Source: Pseudorasbora parva (taxonomy: Eukaryota > Chordata > Actinopteri > Cypriniformes > Gobionidae). Taken from it: a DNA stretch of 64,000 nucleotides. Every line of letters starts with the position of its first letter. Position 1 is the first letter of the stretch. This document shows positions 62,566-64,000 of the stretch, piece by piece. The notes beneath the pieces were generated by a model. That model was not told the DNA's origin and did not search any database. It was given only the letters and a program-made list of their open reading frames with translations. The stretch is from the NCBI RefSeq assembly GCF_024679245.1, contig NC_090174.1, forward strand, positions 49,859,974 through 49,923,973, written 5' to 3'. Position numbers and translations under genes: made by a program.

Positions 62566-63683
62566 CTGAAATAGACAGAAGATAGTTAGGTTAGTAAAGG
62601 TTTATTAACTCTATAAACATGCTTGAATGTTAAAAAAACATTGTTTTCCCCATATTTTACATTGTTGCTGCACCTCTCTACCTAGTCTGTTAGTAACGCT
62701 CTGTTATTTTCCGGTCTCTATGAAGCCCATCCTTCTGAAAAGCACAATGTGCTCTGATTGGTCAGCTGGACCAGTGTGTTGTGATTGGTCAACTGCGTTT
62801 CGGAAATGTTACGCTCATTACCATAAACACTACTAATGCAGTTCAACTAGGCCTTGTCCCTTTTTTGTATATACCTTGGTCGTGAATTATTGAAATGAGG
62901 AATATTGTGAAATCTGTACGTTCCCAGAAGAAAATTTAAGCTTATAATCGAACGGTTACAGAGTTCAGAAACAATGCTTACTGATATAGAGAATAAATTC
63001 CTGTGGACTTCCTTCTAAATGCTCAAACAGCAACATTATACACTAAAGGAAAAAAAAAAACGCATAATAGGTCCTCTTTAAGTACAAAAAATATACCATA
63101 CCAGGACTGTTGGCTCCCAGGAGCTGCTACTGGATTTGTGAACCGGTCCTAGTAAATCCTGACATAGTTCCCTTAACCTCTGCTCATAACCTGCAAAGAA
63201 ACAGTTATTTCTCAATCCCAAAGACAGAAAGTGAGCAGCATTTAAATTTATAATGGACCCTCTTGTATCTCCCATTTTTACCAGCTGACCACTTTTTCAC
63301 TCACCCTCGTTTACGAGGAAACGGGCGTAGATGAGAAGCCAGTGCCTGTACTCGCTTGCTGAGAGGAGGATAAGGGCAGAGGAGAGCTGGTTCTCCAAGA
63401 AGGCCAGAGTTATTCCCTGCTGGAAGTGGTGAGGAGTCGATGACAAGCGAGAAGCCAACCGCCCCGCACTGAGAGAGACAAAAGTGAGACGGTTACTCTA
63501 CAAGGCTAATTGTCATCCAATCAGAAAGAAGCATGAGCAGAGAAAAACGATCACGATTACCTCAGATTACGGCCCTGTGTGAGGGCTAGTGGCCCCATGG
63601 AGCCCAGAGCATCCTGAGAGGACAAGCAATTGCGGAAGTCTGCACACTGTACCAGAGAGTCCTGCTTATCTGCTATCAAATTC
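62449..63683 (-). CDS. hira: Histone chaperone HIRA, C-terminal exons (gene continues past 64000)
   Basis: HIRA deposits histone H3.3-H4 into chromatin independently of replication, in a complex with UBN1, CABIN1 and ASF1A. Four consecutive minus-strand exons are visible, with GT-AG borders and compatible phases, encoding the last 163 residues. The phrases SSQDALGSMGPLALTQGR, SEYRHWLLIYARFLVNEGYE, LRELCQDLLGPVHKS and LPVIGQNLRFQRLFTEYQDQ match the conserved vertebrate HIRA C-terminal (Hira) domain, which in the family mediates CABIN1 binding and oligomerisation. The N-terminal WD40 repeats and the ASF1-binding B domain lie outside the window. No lesion seen. The ending is ELLRIK. Introns are 92, 114 and 536 bp; the largest holds a repeat. 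Confidence 0.94.
62630..63080 (-). repeat. Non-autonomous repeat inside a hira intron
   Basis: Fills most of the 536-bp last intron. Minus-strand start TTAAAGAGGACCTATTATGC at about 63080. The middle (GATTGGTCAGCTGGACCAG, GTGTTGTGATTGGTCAACTG) parallels 58600-58680. Non-coding; does not touch the splice sites. Confidence 0.55.
63102..63190 (-). CDS. hira: hira penultimate exon
   Basis: 89 nt. Acceptor TTTCTTTGCAG, donor CTG|GTATGG. The first two bases complete the glycine codon begun in the previous exon. Encodes YEQRLRELCQDLLGPVHKSS and following SSSWEPTVL. Confidence 0.93.
63305..63468 (-). CDS. hira: hira exon, third from last
   Basis: 164 nt. Acceptor GTCTCTCTCAG, donor GAGG|GTGAGT. Encodes AGRLASRLSSTPHHFQQG then LAFLENQLSSALILLSAS and the conserved YRHWLLIYARFLVNE. 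Confidence 0.93.
63561..63683 (-). CDS. hira: hira exon, fourth from last
   Basis: 123 nt. Acceptor TATCCAACAG, donor CTGAG|GTAATC. Encodes NLIADKQDSLVQCADFRN and LSSQDALGSMGPLALTQGRN. Ends with two bases of a serine codon completed in the next exon. Confidence 0.92.
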
Positions 63684-63825
63684 CTGTTGGATATGAAGAG
63701 AAAAGACACACAATATCAGAGACAGAACAATCATAGTGGCCCCAAAAATATTTAGACAGTAGTCCACAACACAATTGACATATGACCAACAGTCTGGTTG
63801 TTACATGTTAGTTAAACTTAACTTA

Positions 63826-64000
63826 AAGGGTTAGTTCACCCAAAAATTAAAATGATTTAATTAATTACTCACCCTAATGTCGTTGGACACCCGTAACACC
63901 TTTGTTTATCTTCGGAACACAAATGAAGATATTTTTGTTGAAAGTTGATGGCTGAGAAAGGCTTTAGATAGGCCACCATTGGCATTAGTACATTCCCACT
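63826..64000 (+). repeat. TTAAAGGGTTAGTTCACCC repeat, cut by the window end
   Basis: Matches the reverse complement of 11950-12124 (shared end TTAAAGGGTTAGTTCA, then ACCCTAATGTCG and GGCC(A/T)CCATTGGCA phrases). Lies in a hira intron. Confidence 0.7.

Overview
The window is eukaryotic nuclear DNA from a teleost fish, most likely a cyprinid (zebrafish/carp group). The basis is spliced exons of a vertebrate gene (hira) on the minus strand at the right edge, plus dense fish-type transposon families: Tc1-like elements, an L2-clade LINE, a DIRS-like retroelement, hAT and Harbinger-like elements, many short non-autonomous elements and long (TA)n, (TG)n, (ATAG)n and (GA)n tracts. I see no bacterial-style gene, operon or CRISPR. 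Assignment to a cyprinid rests on remembered repeat families and is inference; the fish/vertebrate call is firm.

Layout. 1-1303: Tc1-like element whose transposase has one in-frame stop. 1304-12500: gene-free, with nested non-autonomous elements, a LINE fragment and an 8-bp-TSD hAT (10578-11640). 12500-17040: minisatellite, Tc1 relic, a TAGCCT-ended element inserted in a tRNA-derived repeat, and MITEs. 17042-25663: a nearly complete L2-type LINE whose single long ORF (endonuclease plus reverse transcriptase) is split by a 5.0-kb DIRS-type element. Its termini, internal complementary region and GTT junctions fit tyrosine-recombinase integration. 30185-34964: three Tc1-like relics, (TA)n tracts and a pair of 140-bp inverted copies. 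35075-36118: deleted LINE. 36129-38242: inverted repeat around a 1.5-kb spacer. 38295-39923: a Tc1-like transposon with an uninterrupted 331-codon DD34E transposase, long terminal inverted repeats and TA duplications, the best candidate for a functional mobile element. 41565-49164: two further TAGCCT elements and two Tc1 relics. 50711-52423: microsatellites and a TTAA-flanked element loaded with tandem arrays. 52815-55889: a hAT-like element containing a Harbinger-like element and a second hAT. 56079-59667: nested non-autonomous elements. 62326-63683: 3' end of hira (four coding exons and a poly(A) signal), continuing beyond the window.

The only host gene I can support is hira, a histone H3.3 chaperone. 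Everything else recognisable is mobile DNA or its debris, so the genes do not form a pathway; the coherent story is layered transposition. Four elements with TAGCCT ends and 9-bp target duplications, plus one truncated copy, form a recurring family. Tc1-like elements repeatedly abut (TA)n tracts.
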